From Pseudevernia furfuracea (Eukaryota > Ascomycota > Lecanoromycetes > Lecanorales > Parmeliaceae), in assembly GCA_022315425.1 (NCBI GenBank), contig JAIUPT010000017.1, positions 372,001-436,000 of the forward strand: a DNA stretch of 64,000 bases, in the 5' to 3' direction. Within the stretch, counting starts at the first letter, position 1. The number at the start of each line of letters is the position of its first letter. Shown one piece after another: positions 23,652-35,700 of the stretch. A program made the position numbers and the translations under genes. The notes beneath the pieces are model-generated. The model searched no databases. It worked only from the letters and a program-made list of their open reading frames with translations, and was not told the DNA's origin.

Positions 23652-24801
23652 AGTTGCCGTCAAACAAACAAAGTCATCGCCTCGATAACATAAGAATATA
23701 TGCAATAACCTTGGGAGTTTCTTCGTAGCAAACGATGTATACGTCTGCTTGTTAGTTCTGCCTGTTCAACAAGGTATTAATGTAGATTGTGATGTAGGAA
23801 TGATGTTGATATGAGTTATAAAGCTATGTTAATGCAGCGGCAGCTTCGTTTGCCTCCTCGAACTCCCTGACTATATTCGATACATTCGTTAACTGCTTAA
23901 CGGAGAGCCACTCATCTTCCTGAGGACCGCATCCTTTTCATCGAATCAAGTATTGAGTAGTTGCCTGTTTGACCCTGTCATAGCGACGTTGTCGCTTCCT
24001 CACTAGACGTTCTATTTCGTGCTCATCCTCGTTGTCAACAACGACGACAGATGACACGGTGAGCTGACGTCCATACGGATCTGAGACAGGTGCGATAGCT
24101 GATTTGAGGTGTACAACTGACACGACGTCGTGGATCTTCATAGTAGACGACAGCTTGAGACGCTAAGCAAGGCGTCCGATTCGCTCAATCACTTCGAATG
24201 GTTCAGCGAATTATTGGCCAAGTTTCCGCGACTGTACTTCGGCCATTTGATAGCCTCTGTGGAGACGCAGATGCACGTGTTCGTCAACTCTAAAGAACAT
24301 TGATGTGTGCTTGACATCGTAGTATTCCTTCATTCGTACTGAGGCGAAGGCTAATACATCGTGAGCATCGATATGCTCAGGGCGGTAAGAGGCATCAAGG
24401 ATAGTCTCAGAATAACGAGTCGAAAAGGCATCAGCTGTAGAAGACTGCGACACGGCTGATACGAAAGGCTTTGACGATATGGCAACGGGCACTTGTACTG
24501 CTATAGCGCGCTGCTCTGAAGCTGATATCACGACAGGTGCTGAAGCTTCTTAAGAAGTAGAGTTGAAAGCTTGTTACAGATCAGTTGCCTCGATAAGATC
24601 GTTGAGATCGAGGCCTTCGATGCTCAGCAAGTTCAATGATTCTTTGATTTTGAACCCATAAAGAACTTCTGTAGATGCTAGATGCGTTGAGCTGTACTTT
24701 ATAGAGTTATTAAGAATAGCAGTCAGTTACGATAACACGATTGATCATAAACCGTGAGACACTGTGAGGATGAAGTAGCGCAAGGCTATTTTGCTACCAA
24801 T
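23652..24801 (-). pseudogene. Older gypsy copy: integrase C-terminus and chromodomain remnant
   Basis: Minus-strand frames match the younger copy: MKIHDVVSVVHLKSAIAPVS (24085-24141) against the equivalent at about 25500, EDEHEIERLVRKRQRRYD for the chromodomain start, and a segment at 24211-24531 matching the integrase-proximal region. Near 24780-24797 it matches the segment EIALRYYIATLDD of the younger copy and then stops at the middle LTR. Trp and Gln codons are often stops. It is a 3' remnant only. Confidence 0.8.
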
Positions 24802-25000
24802 TGTAATGCTCATGGCATATGATCATTTATGGGTGTGTAAAGTCTTGTCTTTCTATTCTAGCTACGAGGCTGCTTTTGTAGAGAATACATGGGAGACGCT
24901 AGTATCAGTATGGCCTAGCCTCTCTCCAAGGCATGGCAAGAGCCATCCTTCTGCGGAAGGATTCCGCGGAAGGCGGAAGGCCTTGACTATAACCATAACA
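24802..25000 (-). repeat. Inner gypsy 3' LTR
   Basis: It starts TGTAATGCTCATGGC and ends AACCATAACA, but has a 3' segment of its own (GGAAGGATTCCGCGGAAGGC) and lacks six bases of the C-run present in the outer LTRs. The sequence to its right (GTTGCCGTCTAACAAACAAA) is the same internal 3' end that follows the outer LTR at 23652. Confidence 0.85.
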
Positions 25001-25191
25001 GTTGCCGTCTAACAAACAAAGTCATCGCCTCGATGACAACAATAACACATACGTGCAATAAACCTTGGGAGTTCCTCCATAGCAAACGATGTATACGTCT
25101 GCTTGTTAGTTCTGCCTGGTCAACAAGGTATTGATATAGTGAAATGTTGTTGTAAGGGTGAAGTTGCGTTGTTGTAGCCTTTGGCGGATAG

Positions 25192-26487
25192 CTATGTTGT
25201 CCGAATTGCTGAGTCTACCCCATGCAGTCTTTCGTAGTCGTCCAAGGCTAGGGTGTCGGCGACGGTGTGCTCTGGCTGCCACGTGTCGTGTTCAGGGCCG
25301 TAGCCGCGCCAGCGAATGAGATACTGAGTAGACCAGCCACGTCCGCGTCGAATTCGCCTTTTGCGCATGAGTTTCTCGATTTCGTACTCGTCCTCTCCGT
25401 CCAATACAATGGCAGGTGGCGGAGAACGTCGTCGTCGGTAAGGGTCTTCCGCTGGATTGGTGGCAGGCTCCAAGTGCGCGACTGAGACAACGTCGTGTAT
25501 ACGCATGTTGCCAGGTAGCTCAAGTCGATATGCCAAACGGCCGATGCGTTCTAGGATGCGGAAGGGCCCAATCAGTTGAGGGCCAATTTTCTTTGACTGG
25601 ATGGCAGGGACTTGGTATCCTCGGTGCAACCTCAGGTTTACCATCTCGCCAACGGAGAAGAACATTGGCTGATGACGCGTATCGTAGTATTGCTTCATAC
25701 GCAGGGCCGCAAAGGCAATTGCATCCTTGGCATCAATGTGGCCTGGGCGGTACTCACTCATATTTGCAGGCCTGGTGAACGCTTCCGCAGCAGGTGGCGG
25801 AGTAGCAGGTGAGGTAGCCACAGCGTCGGGCGTGGACGTAGGCCCTTGTTGTTGTTGTGCTCTGGTATTGCTTCTAGTAACTGGATGAGCTGTTACGGTA
25901 GCGTCCTCAGATCGATCTGAGGGTGCCTCTGCGTCAGGGTCCTCAAGGCGTAATAGATCAAGGGCCTCGCGGGTGCGGAAGCCATATAGGACTTGGGTAG
26001 GCGCCAGGGTAGTAGAGCTGTACTTGGTAGAGTTGTTGAGGGAGGCAGCCATTCGATGCAATACCTTGGGCCAAAGGGTGACATCGTCCAAAGTCGCGAT
26101 GTAGTATCGCAATGCAATCTCAGCGGAAGACCACTGTCCATCAGTCTGGGGGTGCCAGGCGGTGGAATACAGTAAATCGACGTTGAGAAGCTTGAGAATT
26201 TGTTGCCACAGTTGTCCAACGAATTTGCGATCTCGGTCGGAAATAATGACTTGCGACAGACTCCAGTTCAGTAGCAATAGCCTGGTAAGCAAATGATAGG
26301 CTCATTAAGTGCCGTTCCAAGTTGAGACATCTGAGATGAGTGTAATGACCTTGCTTGTCTTTTTCGTTATCGACATGATATTATCGTAGTTAGAAGAAGT
26401 CTTTGATAAGATCAAGATGAAGTCGATGGTGATTATATGAAATGAGCGTGACCGCGTGTATATTGACTGTAACGAGCCATACGAAGA
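25192..26487 (-). pseudogene. Gypsy integrase core to chromodomain
   Basis: This is the same reading frame as the upstream gag-pol. The integrase core before 26290 is decayed (DNIMSITKKTSKVITLI, then two adjacent stops near 26307-26312). From 26292 an open stretch of 366 codons follows: VIISDRDRKFVGQLWQQIL and YSTAWHPQTDGQ are integrase-core motifs. The segment after TDGQ is shorter than usual, and I cannot find the catalytic Glu in its normal place. At the C-terminus, EYEIEKLMRKRRIRR, QYLIRWRGYG and HDTWQPEH form a chromodomain, the mark of chromoviruses; chromodomains direct integration to heterochromatin in that group. Confidence 0.88.
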
Positions 26488-29400
26488 GTGTCAAGGAGTT
26501 TGATACAGTTGACAGTGAGAACAGTGTCGTAGATACTCATGCAATTTAGTAGACATGTTGTAGATGTAAATACCACGCGTCAACTTCTCATGAGTACGAG
26601 CATATTCTGAATGTCTCATTTCGTCATGGGCCAACTTGAAGACCTCATGCTCCAAGGCCCTTGTTGACACGCACAGTCGCATTCCAATCTCGACATCATC
26701 GAAGTAGAGTAAGTCGTTGATGAGCTTGTATGGCAGTCTAGCAGCGTTATCCCCTAGCTCTGCATTTGCCTTCACGGTGGCAATGACCCTGGTCCACCTT
26801 GGCTCATCCTGGTAGCCTTTTGCTACCCGGTTGCGAAAGGCTTCACTGACAGAGATTACACTAACAGGGAACGAGTCGATGGCGTCCAGGATGGAGCCTT
26901 CCTCAGATCGATCTGAGGCTGAGGCTGCTCTGCTTGCCAATCGTGACAAGGCGTCTGGCACGATATTAGCCTTGCCAGGCTTATGTCTCAACTCAATGCG
27001 GAAGCGCTGTAAGTACTCTGAAGCACGTATCAGACGGAGGTTGAGCTTCTCGGTAGATGTAGTATTCATGCTGCTCTGACGTACGATGCCGATAGCGGCG
27101 GAGTGGTCTGTGTAGACAATGGTGACCCTTGAAGCTATGACAGCTTCAATCAAGTGGCGGATCTTCTTGACTACCCATACTATGCCAGCCATTTCCAACT
27201 CAGTTGGCCAATACCGGGTTTCTGCTGGCGTTAGTTGCCTGCTGAGAAAGAGAATCGGCTGTAAGGACTTTTGCTTGGGGACATCGGCTTTGACAGCGTC
27301 TGCTGAAGGCTTCGCGTCAGGGTTCCGCAGAAGGGGATCATCGCCCTTGACATGATAGACGTGAGCTCCGAATCCAAATTCCTTGCTAGCATCAAGGTCC
27401 ACATACAGCTGTCTGTTGGGATCGTGATGATGTAGCATCGTGGCAGAGGCGAAAATTCCTTGAAGTTGGTGATAGGCATTGAGTTCTTTTGGCGTTGGCG
27501 TTTGTAGATATGCTCTGCTGGCTTCAGCTTTGCGAGCACTTCCCGTAGTGCTTCTGCAGTTGCGGTTGAGCAGCGTTTTTCGCTCTTGTAGAGGCTTGAC
27601 GATAGCGGAGTAATAAGGCACATACTGCTTGAGATAGCCTGTCATGCCTAGGTATCGCTCAAGGGCTGCTAGGGTACGTGGGAACTCGAGGTTGCGGATG
27701 GCTGCAAGCTTATCCTCTGAGGTAGCCAAGCCCAGGGCGTCAACGTGCTGTCCCAGCAATTGAACTGATGGGTAGCCCAGAAAGGCTTTCGCAGGTGCCA
27801 AATGGATGTTCATGTCAGACAATGCCTTAAAGACAAGGTTGAGATGCTTAAGGTGCTCTTCTAATGAGGTGGAGAAGATGACTATGTCATCGACATATGC
27901 TCTGCAGAAATGTCGAAATGGTCGAAGGATTCCATCAATCATCCTTTGGACATAGGCGGGCGAATTGCGGTAGCCCATGACTGGAACATTGAATGTCTCT
28001 TGACCACGATGTGAAGAGACGCTCAGACGGTATCGATGCTGTCGTTGTACCCACCACTGATAGAAGAATGCGGCGGCATCGATAGTCGAAATATGAGTGG
28101 CATTTCGTAACAATGCAAGGATTTCGGATTGCATTGGCACAGGGTAAGCATCAGGCACAGTGATTTTGTTAAGTGCTCTGATATCAATGACCACTCGGCC
28201 TTTTGGGCCATCGGCAGTCTCTCTCCAGACCACGAAGCAAGGGAAAGAGAATGGTGTGCTGGTTGTAGTCCATTCCATGCGGCCTTGTTCATGCAATTTG
28301 TCGAAGGCTTTGTCAATGACTTCCTTGTCTCTTACACCAACGGGATAGACTCGTGCTTGACCGGCCTTGTAGATTTCTTGCCAGTTCTCGACAAGCGGAA
28401 TTTCCATTCATTGATCCTCTGGTACGTTGGTGACATTGCCGGTGTCCTTCCATAGGCTTGGGAAGGCTTCGGTAACCTTCGCAATTTCCGCGGTAGCTAC
28501 CATATCTCCATAGATAGTAGCACCTGTGGAATGAACAGTTTCCTTGGTGGAAATGACAGCGCTGAAGGCTGCGGCAGCACACATCAGTCCCTTGAAGGCC
28601 TTCTTGATCAAGGACTTTGATCTGGCTTTCTTGGGAGGCTTTTCTGCCAGAGTGGCGTGTTTCATATCAATCTGGAAGCATCCTTCAGCCTCATACTCAA
28701 GAACCTTGCCGAGGCGGGTGTGCCTGGCAAGTGTGACTGGCAGGTCAGTGTCGTTACGAACTATGACGCCTTGACTTGACAGACTGTTGTCGATGACGCT
28801 TGCGGAGAGGGTCAGAGTATCCATTTGCTCTGGCTCGAAGATGAGATCTCGTCCCGAAGGGAGGTCGACAGGTTCGATTGGCACTGTCAAGAAGGAGTGA
28901 GCTGGCACCGCATAGCGGGCCTTGGAGATGACCACAGCATCAGTCCTAGGACCTTTGGCTATCATAGACATTGGGACCTGGATGTTACAAGACCCAATGG
29001 TAGCCATATCCTTGGCGGTGTCGAGGATGATTGCCTCAGGCTTCATGATGTCAATTCCGATGAGTGCTTTGGCAGAAAGGTCATCGACAATATGGATTTC
29101 TCGGCGAATCAATGCTACCTTTTCACCATTACAGCTGGGTATGTACATGGGAATAATGGCATACTCGCAAGCATCATGCTCTTTGGTACCTAGCCCTCGG
29201 ACCTTGATTGGAGATGTTTTCTTGACCTCGATATGTAAGCCTCCGTCCTTAATGAGCTGGTTCAGGAAGGCACGGTCGATCAGCGACATCGTACATCCCG
29301 TGTCAAAGCAGAATTCGTAGAGGCGGCCTTGGTAAGTGAGTGATACCTTTACGGTGGCAAAGCGGAATCCTCGGAATGCACGTCCCGGAGTGGGTTGATC

Positions 29401-29622
29401 CTTGGCAGTTGATTCAACGATTTGGCATGAGAATGCAGTGACTCCTGCGGAAGGCTTCGTAACAGCCTGGGCAGCTTGGCTGCTTGCCAAAGGCTTCAGG
29501 CATTCAACAAGGTGCCTGTGAAGCTTGTTGCTGGAGGCAAAGGTATTCTTGCAAATTCGGCATGTGAGCATAGCTGATTTGCGAGATGCGATGAAGTGAG
29601 CTTCGATAGTGTCGTTCTGATA
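26488..29622 (-). pseudogene. Gypsy protease, reverse transcriptase, RNase H and integrase zinc region
   Basis: Two long open stretches (387 and 638 codons) are in one frame, separated by a TGA at 28408-28410 that replaces an expected Trp. The first starts with a C2H2-like CRICKNTFASSNKLHRHLVEC-type finger (29500-29565) and the retropepsin motif CFDTGCTMSLIDRAFL (about 29290-29340). The second has VVIDIRALNK, the YVDD box (AYVDDIVIF, about 27870-27900), RNase H motifs (LYVDLDASKEFGFG, TELEMAGI, YTDHSAAIGI) and ends in an HHCC integrase zinc region cut by a TGA at 26488-26490 from CGA. This is the least mutated coding stretch in the window. Confidence 0.92.
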
Positions 29623-31413
29623 TTTCTAAGATTCATCGAGCTGTTCGCTGAAGCCTTCTGCAGGTGTTTCATGAAAGTCTTTCGCAGACGTGTTATAATA
29701 GAAGATATTCTCGTACTGCTGATAGTCCTCTTGGTCATCTGAAGACGTATTTTCTTGATCGTCAGCGTGATAGGCTTTAGTAGTAGGGAAGGGCTTCTTG
29801 AATGGATTTCGATTGAAATCTCTGCCTTCGTTTCTTTGGTAGGGGCTCGTGTAGGCTCTCTGGCCAGGAAACTGATTTGCGTTTCCGCCCGTGATTTGTA
29901 GTGGTGGCCTGTTATTAGGCGATGGCTGGCTCTGTTGCCGTGGCTGATATGGCTGCTGAGACTGATACTGAGTGTTAACATTGTCCAAAGGTGAAGCATT
30001 CAGCAAGGGCCTTGTTTGATAAGGTGGCCTTGGTTGAAATGGTTTATTATCGCCGTTATAAGGGTTATTGCTTTCATAATAAGATCGAGAACCTTGATAG
30101 CTTTCTTTCACTGAACGGTACGATATGTCACTGAGGGGCTGACGAGAATATTGATCTTGAGAATATTGACCTTGATTTTGGTACTGAGGCTGGGAGGGAC
30201 GTTGTTTATTGACCTGATTGCTGTAACGATTCTGTTGTGACGGTCTTTTAGATCGATATGAGTTCACTCTCTTGCTGACAAAGGCTTATCATTCGTACTT
30301 GCGATCATCGATATCAGAGAGGAAAGTGTCAATGGTAGATCTCTTCGTGGGTCGCTGCAAATACATTCGCAGGCTGAGATCGATGTTGATATAGATTATG
30401 TTTAGCTAAGGTTCGACATCGTTGATTTCGGCATTCTTTACAGTACGTAATATACGCTGAGCGAATTCACGAGGCTCGCGTTTAACTATAGCGTCTCGTA
30501 AGGTGTAAGACTTTTTAAGCAAGAACTTCATGACAATAAAGGATAACTGCTTGAAGCGTTTTATAAGTAGCTTGGTTCACTTATCAATGCTATTGTCATA
30601 AATGGCAATGCGACGTTCGATGTCGAATAGTTCACTAGTTCACTAAGAGAGTGCAGTGTCTCTTAGACTGAGTTATAGATTTTCACGTACTAATTCAGCT
30701 TCTTTGGTGAGGATGAACTGCTTAGCACGATCAAGGAAAAGGTGAATATCTCGAAAATAGGTGTTCTTGTTAGTATGCTCAATGGGGGTAGCTATATGTA
30801 TCGTTTTGTCGTTATAATTGAAGTCAAAGAATCCCAAGTCGTGAGCATTTCATCTCAAATTAATAGACGATGTCGGAGTAGAAGGCGGCGTGTCAGCTGC
30901 ATTTTTAGCTCCTTCGGGAGGCTGTATAGCAGCTGCAGATATTTGTGTAATAGCTGCCTGAACGGCGTCAGAAACGATTCTTCGGACTGCCTCTTCGTCC
31001 ATGGCTACGTCAGCGGAAGCTGGTAACCTGAACCTGATAGGGGTTGTTTCGATAGATGGAGGGTCTTGTTGGCGAATATAGGCTACTATCTGGGGAAGGC
31101 TTCTGTAATCGTGTGTTCGATCGATGAAAGCACGAATCGATCGCTTAAAGGTAGCAGTGTCGGTAGCTCAATTAGGTGGGAAGGCAGGTGACTCTGCAGC
31201 GGAGCGTTTGGATGATCGAGCTGTAACAGTAGCAGACGGTGACTCAGGGCGAGGATAGTTGGCTGTGATGTACTCGAGGGCAAGGTCTACTTCGTGAGGT
31301 ATCTCGTGTAGGTGTCGTATGTCAGTGGCTTCGATAAACGAATGGATTTGATAGGCGGTTCGAGTCACAGAGACGTCAAGGTGAGGGGCGTTCGATGACG
31401 CCAGGGTGGCTAT
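29623..31413 (-). pseudogene. Gypsy gag
   Basis: The same frame continues upstream to an inferred start at 31411-31413, now ATA, followed by GCCACC. In-frame blocks include HEIPHEVDLALEYITANYP (about 31250-31310), a Ser/Thr-rich linker, HIATPIEHTNKNTYFRDIHL (about 30745-30805) and REPREFAQRILR (30440-30480), a typical gypsy gag core. The C-terminus (29626-30267) is Gln/Asn/Pro/Tyr-rich and ends in a TAG replacing Trp before the protease ORF. Together gag and pol give 2074 codons without a frameshift. Stops are denser here than in pol. Confidence 0.8.
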
Positions 31414-31645
31414 CTGTTACTGTAGCAAGGACCTTGTTGTAATAGACTTCAGATAGGGTCTTGGGCCTTATAATAGGCTTCAGAACGATATGTAATAGGG
31501 TGCAGCGGAAGCAGGGCTGGTGCTTGGGACGGTCGAAAGACAACGTCAAGCAAAGATAAGAAGCTAATGGGTGGTGAGGAACCCTGGTGTTAGAGAGTCA
31601 TTGTATGGTGGATCTAGCTGATGAAACAAAGGTGTTGTTATCAAT

Positions 31646-31851
31646 TGTAATGCTCAAGACATATGATCATTTATGGGTGTGTAAAGTCTTATCTTTATGT
31701 TTTAGCTACGAGGCTGCTTTTGTAGAGAATACATCGAAGACGCTAGTATCAGCATGGCCTAGCCTCTCCCCCTTCTTCAAGGCATGGCAAGAGCCATCCT
31801 TCTGCGGAAGGCTTCGGCATGAGGGCTATGCCCTTGGCTATGGCCATAACA
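31646..31851 (-). repeat. Outer gypsy 5' LTR
   Basis: On the plus strand it starts TGTAATGCTCAAGAC and ends TGGCCATAACA, and is followed by AAATC. The minus-strand bases after the LTR (ATTGATAACAACACC) are where the primer-binding site should lie; I could not match them to a tRNA with confidence. Confidence 0.85.
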
Positions 31852-34800
31852 AAATCGATTACTCACATATCATTTTCTTGATGATATGCTGTTATTAAAT
31901 GTTAAAGAAATAAGTGCTGCGAAGATAGCTTTATTAGGTTAGTGATTGCCTTAATGCGAAAATGTGTATCTAAAACGAAACCCTTGAGACTGAGACTTAT
32001 AAAACGATAATTAACATCTTCTATCAACGTGTAAGAGTCTTTCTCGTTATTCTCAAGTATCTATTCTCTTAATAACAGAAAGCTTCGCACAAGGCTTAAA
32101 CATTGTACGTCGAGTAAGTGCAAGGCCTTCGCTATCTCAGAATAATCATATATTCAGACGTCGACTAGACCTAGTCGTAGAGATTGCTTCAAAACGTCTC
32201 TGACGAACAGATATTTTATGAGATTTGAAGGTGCAGCTGCATCAGTTATTTCTTTAAAGACTTTATGCTTCAACTTCTCTATCAGTACATTACAGTTTAT
32301 CACTGTGATATACTTTATGACATTGTCAGCGAGATGTAATCCTGCGTGAATATTAGAAAGACTTAAAAGCTTTCGAAATTTGTTATCTTTTGCTCGTTTG
32401 TTCTTAGTCTTCTTGATCTTGCTCTTTGAATTGCGTAACAACATATCAGAGTCGAAGAGTGCGATATTCGATAAGATGACTTTTAATATCTCGTTCTCTT
32501 TATTCTCTTCATTATCTTCGTCTTCTTCGTCTTCTTCGTCTGAATCTTCTTCGTCTTAAGAGATCTATCTGCGAAAGCCTTTCGTAGTTATTAAAGCACA
32601 TGAGATCAAATCTTGATACGCATTTCGAGCCTTCATAATGCAGACGTGTAGAACACTAGACTCGATATAGCGCTAACTGTTAATAAGCGTGTTACTACGT
32701 GCAATTAATTCAAAAGCTCGTATAATGACTCGAAGAGGAGAAGTTTGAGCATTTATGATGCTCTTCACTATCTATAAAAAGGATAATCGAAATCATTTAA
32801 CGATTACGTGGCTTTGAAGAATTAAGAGTGTTAATAGAGTGACTCTCTCTGCTTCTAACAGTGATCAAGATCAAATATAATGTACTGAACTTTGAATGCG
32901 TTTTCAGTCTGACGGAAATCGAAAATTCTGAAATGTCTTCAGGTAAGTAGTGTTCTCACGTTTGCTTAGAATTGAAGTCATTAAAAAGCCTTGAAGAATA
33001 CGTTTTAAATCTCGTTATTCGAAGTGCGAAGCGTCGTAAGGCCGCGAGTGTATAAGATCTAAGACTGATGAGAGCTTCGTAATAGGTGATAATTCAAGTC
33101 GCACTTTAACATCTCGCAAGAATGCTCTTATTTTCTTAGTATTCTTCAAGTCTTGAACGTACTCCCTCTGTTCTAGCGTCTCTTAATAATGTCTATCATT
33201 GTCTTCGATGTCGTACTCGAGATTTCCACGTTTCTCTTTGAGACAGAGACAAGTGCGACAGTCTATTCTCGCACTGTGTCTCATAAATCCTACATTGTCT
33301 GCTTGTTGCGACATATTTCTCAGAAAAGTCATTGCGAAAGATCACACTATCTTCGTACTATTATTGATTTGAAGATTTATATTACTACTCAAGATTTGAA
33401 TTGACTTACTAAAGGCTTTCACAACCTTCTCTATCTTTTCGTTATAAGGATCTAATAAGAGAGTGAAAACGTTTTCAAGTTTTCTTCGCTTATCATAACT
33501 TAAGTAGATAAAGATCAAATAAAATGCCTTAAGAGCTCGATACATGTTACGATGTATTTCAAAGTCATCAATAAACAAGAGATAAGATATAGATGTATGA
33601 GATTGTATCGTAAAGATCTCAAGACTTTTGTGATCATAACAAGTTACTTCGAGCTCTTCTCGAGTTTGCTGCAATCGACGAAGAGGTTTCACATTTAAAT
33701 ATTAAAGATTAAGAACTCTGCGAATATATTGCTCTATAGTAAGATGCTTCGCTTTCTCTTTCATTTCGTCAAAATCTCGATTAAGATAGATATGAAAATA
33801 ACGCTTGATATTGTCGGGTGACTCTTCGAGAAGAATATCTTTTAGAAGAAATAACTCTCGTTCATCGTTTAGATTCAAATCAAAATGCTTCAAAATAAAT
33901 CGACGTCGTGTAATTGCTTGAATTGTAAGCATAATATTATCTATATCATCTGTTTGATAGTCTCGTTCTATAAATGTAACTCGATCAATCTTATATAATG
34001 ATGACATTAAGTTGATGCGCACAATGTCTTCTGGGATGATTAGAGTTCTGGCCTTGGTGTAATAAATCTCATTCGATATAGTTCGTATCGAAGATTCTCA
34101 GACTTGCGATTCTCACATCTTCGTAGGTGCATCTACATATTTGATCATATCAAAGTATATCTTCTGACGTATTGCTATCGCTGCAAGAATGGTGCGTATC
34201 AAATCAAGGGGGTCATATTAATACTGTCATGTTATTCGCTCGATTCTTTGACGTTTTATCTTCTTCTTCTCTTATGATAATAACGACTACTTCTCTATTA
34301 CGACTGTCAAAGACTTTCTTATCAATTATAGTAATAATATGTGTCGTCTGATTTGACGCTTTAATGTGTTAAGCTTCTTAAGTAAGATCTTTATAAAATT
34401 CGAATGCTCGTTCTCTATACTTGATTCTTTATAATCTATCGAAGTCTTTCGCAGCTATAATACTTCTCGTAGTCGTACGTAATTTATTCTCGAACATTCA
34501 AATTTCTTAAATTATAGACTTAGAGTCATATATAGAGATGATGATATTATATTCTTATTGTCTTGCTGCAGTATCATCTCGAAGAAGAACGTTAAGAAAG
34601 ATGCTGTTGATAGGGGTGAGTCTGATAACGATATAGAACTGTGCGTCTTCGATTCGTTAGAGCTTTTAGTATTGTGCGACGGATTCTCATCATCGTTATC
34701 GCTAGGTGATTTCAAGTTCTCGAGATAATTTATAAGCGTTAATAATCGTGACTCTCGAGGCAAAGTGACAACTTCATTATTTGTCTGTAATATGATTAGC

Positions 34801-35270
34801 TCTTGTTATAATAGGTGTAGGGAGTCTATAATGAATAGGTCTTCGTCTTCGCTACTCTTCGTTTCTGTGTTCGTATCGTATATAGAGTGCTTCTGCTTAT
34901 TTAACTGCTGCTTAATTCTACTTAACGATGTTATATTCTCGTCGAGGAATTAGTTCTGCTCTTTTACTTCACTTATGAAAGACTCTTTCTCGTTAAAGAC
35001 TTTCTGTATGAATAAAGATGCATTGCTTGTGAGCTCGTCAAAGACTTTCGTATGCTCTTGAATAAGCGAAGATACGTTGTTTGTAGACTCGTCAAAGACT
35101 TTCGTATCTTTCGTATGCTCTTGTATAGACAAAAGTGCACTACTTGTAAACACTCTAAAGACTTTCATCGACTCTCGTATGAATAGAGATACATTGTTTG
35201 TAGAACTCGAATCATATAAAGAACTTTATTATTGATCGTTAAGCTCGCTGAAGTCTTCTACAGCCCATGT
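31852..35270 (-). pseudogene. Y transposase, main part (Tnp2/KDZ-like)
   Basis: One minus-strand frame runs about 1100 codons with only RIP-type stops and no frameshift. N-terminus: five degenerate repeats of a VFDE-T-N-SSLIQEH unit (34960-35210), likely coiled coil, then a Ser/Asp-rich linker. Core: TILAAIAIRQKIYFDMIKYV (about 34140-34200), FIERDYQTDDI, SISYLLFIDDFEIHRNMYRA (about 33540-33600), NVFTLLLDPYNEKIE, a cysteine pair in DCRTCLCLKEKRGN. C-terminal: SNIHAGLHLADN and EKLKHKVFKEI (about 32280-32370), an E..H..FK block resembling that of Tnp2/KDZ transposases. Family assignment is from memory of these motifs; catalytic residues were not proved. Confidence 0.65.
34960..35210 (-). repeat. 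Degenerate 57-69 bp coding repeat in transposase N-terminus
   Basis: About five units carry AAAGACTTTCGTATGCTCTTG or a variant followed by a variable segment, and encode KVFDE-type heptad-like repeats on the minus strand. Confidence 0.6.
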
Positions 35271-35700
35271 CAGCACTCTATAAGAATTAATCTTTCGAGA
35301 TTGAGAAGTTATAATTGCTTTGAAGATTCAATTATTATTGCAGTGATGAAGTTGTATTTCCCAAGTGAAAGATGTACTTGATAGAAAAGATTAGAAAATC
35401 TTGTATTTATTCTATCTATGTGTTAAGTAAGGTAATTACACTTATTTACTATAATGTAGAACTCATATTATCAATTTGAAGCTCTTGCGAAAAGCTTTCT
35501 ACATATAATAAAACGCATCTTGTCGCTGTTGAAGACATAGACAAAGTCTTCAAATCGGAGACTAGGCGAGAATATCTTTAGGTTGAAGATATGAGAAAGA
35601 TTATGCTAAGATAAGAAAAAAGAACGAGACCCTTCTATTCAAGCCCTTCTGCTTCAAACCATCTATCAAAGCTTACTTGCTTCTGATCACCTGTCAAAGT
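35271..35700. other. Transposase-helicase intergenic stretch of Y
   Basis: AT-rich sequence between the transposase start and the helicase end. I see no supported gene, RNA or regulatory site beyond one copy of the dispersed GCGAAAAGCTTTCTAC motif near 35490. Confidence 0.4.

Larger units (their letters stand above)
23447..31851 (-). mobile_element. Mosaic Ty3/gypsy chromovirus with three LTRs
   Basis: Outer LTRs (23447-23651 and 31646-31851) are flanked by a perfect duplication AAATC (23442-23446 and 31852-31856). A third, different LTR lies inside (24802-25000). To its left is a RIP-mutated 3' pol fragment; to its right is a nearly intact element. The outer LTRs share a 3' segment that the middle LTR lacks. 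The simplest history is one gypsy inserted in another of the same family, then recombination that removed the far half of the older copy. It sits in the 3' part of the Y transposase gene. Confidence 0.85.

Noticed and set aside
25416..25778. Plus-strand frame of 120 codons in the gypsy region, and similar shadows at 28129-29320
   Set aside because: They lie opposite the well-supported gag-pol frame with recognisable motifs.
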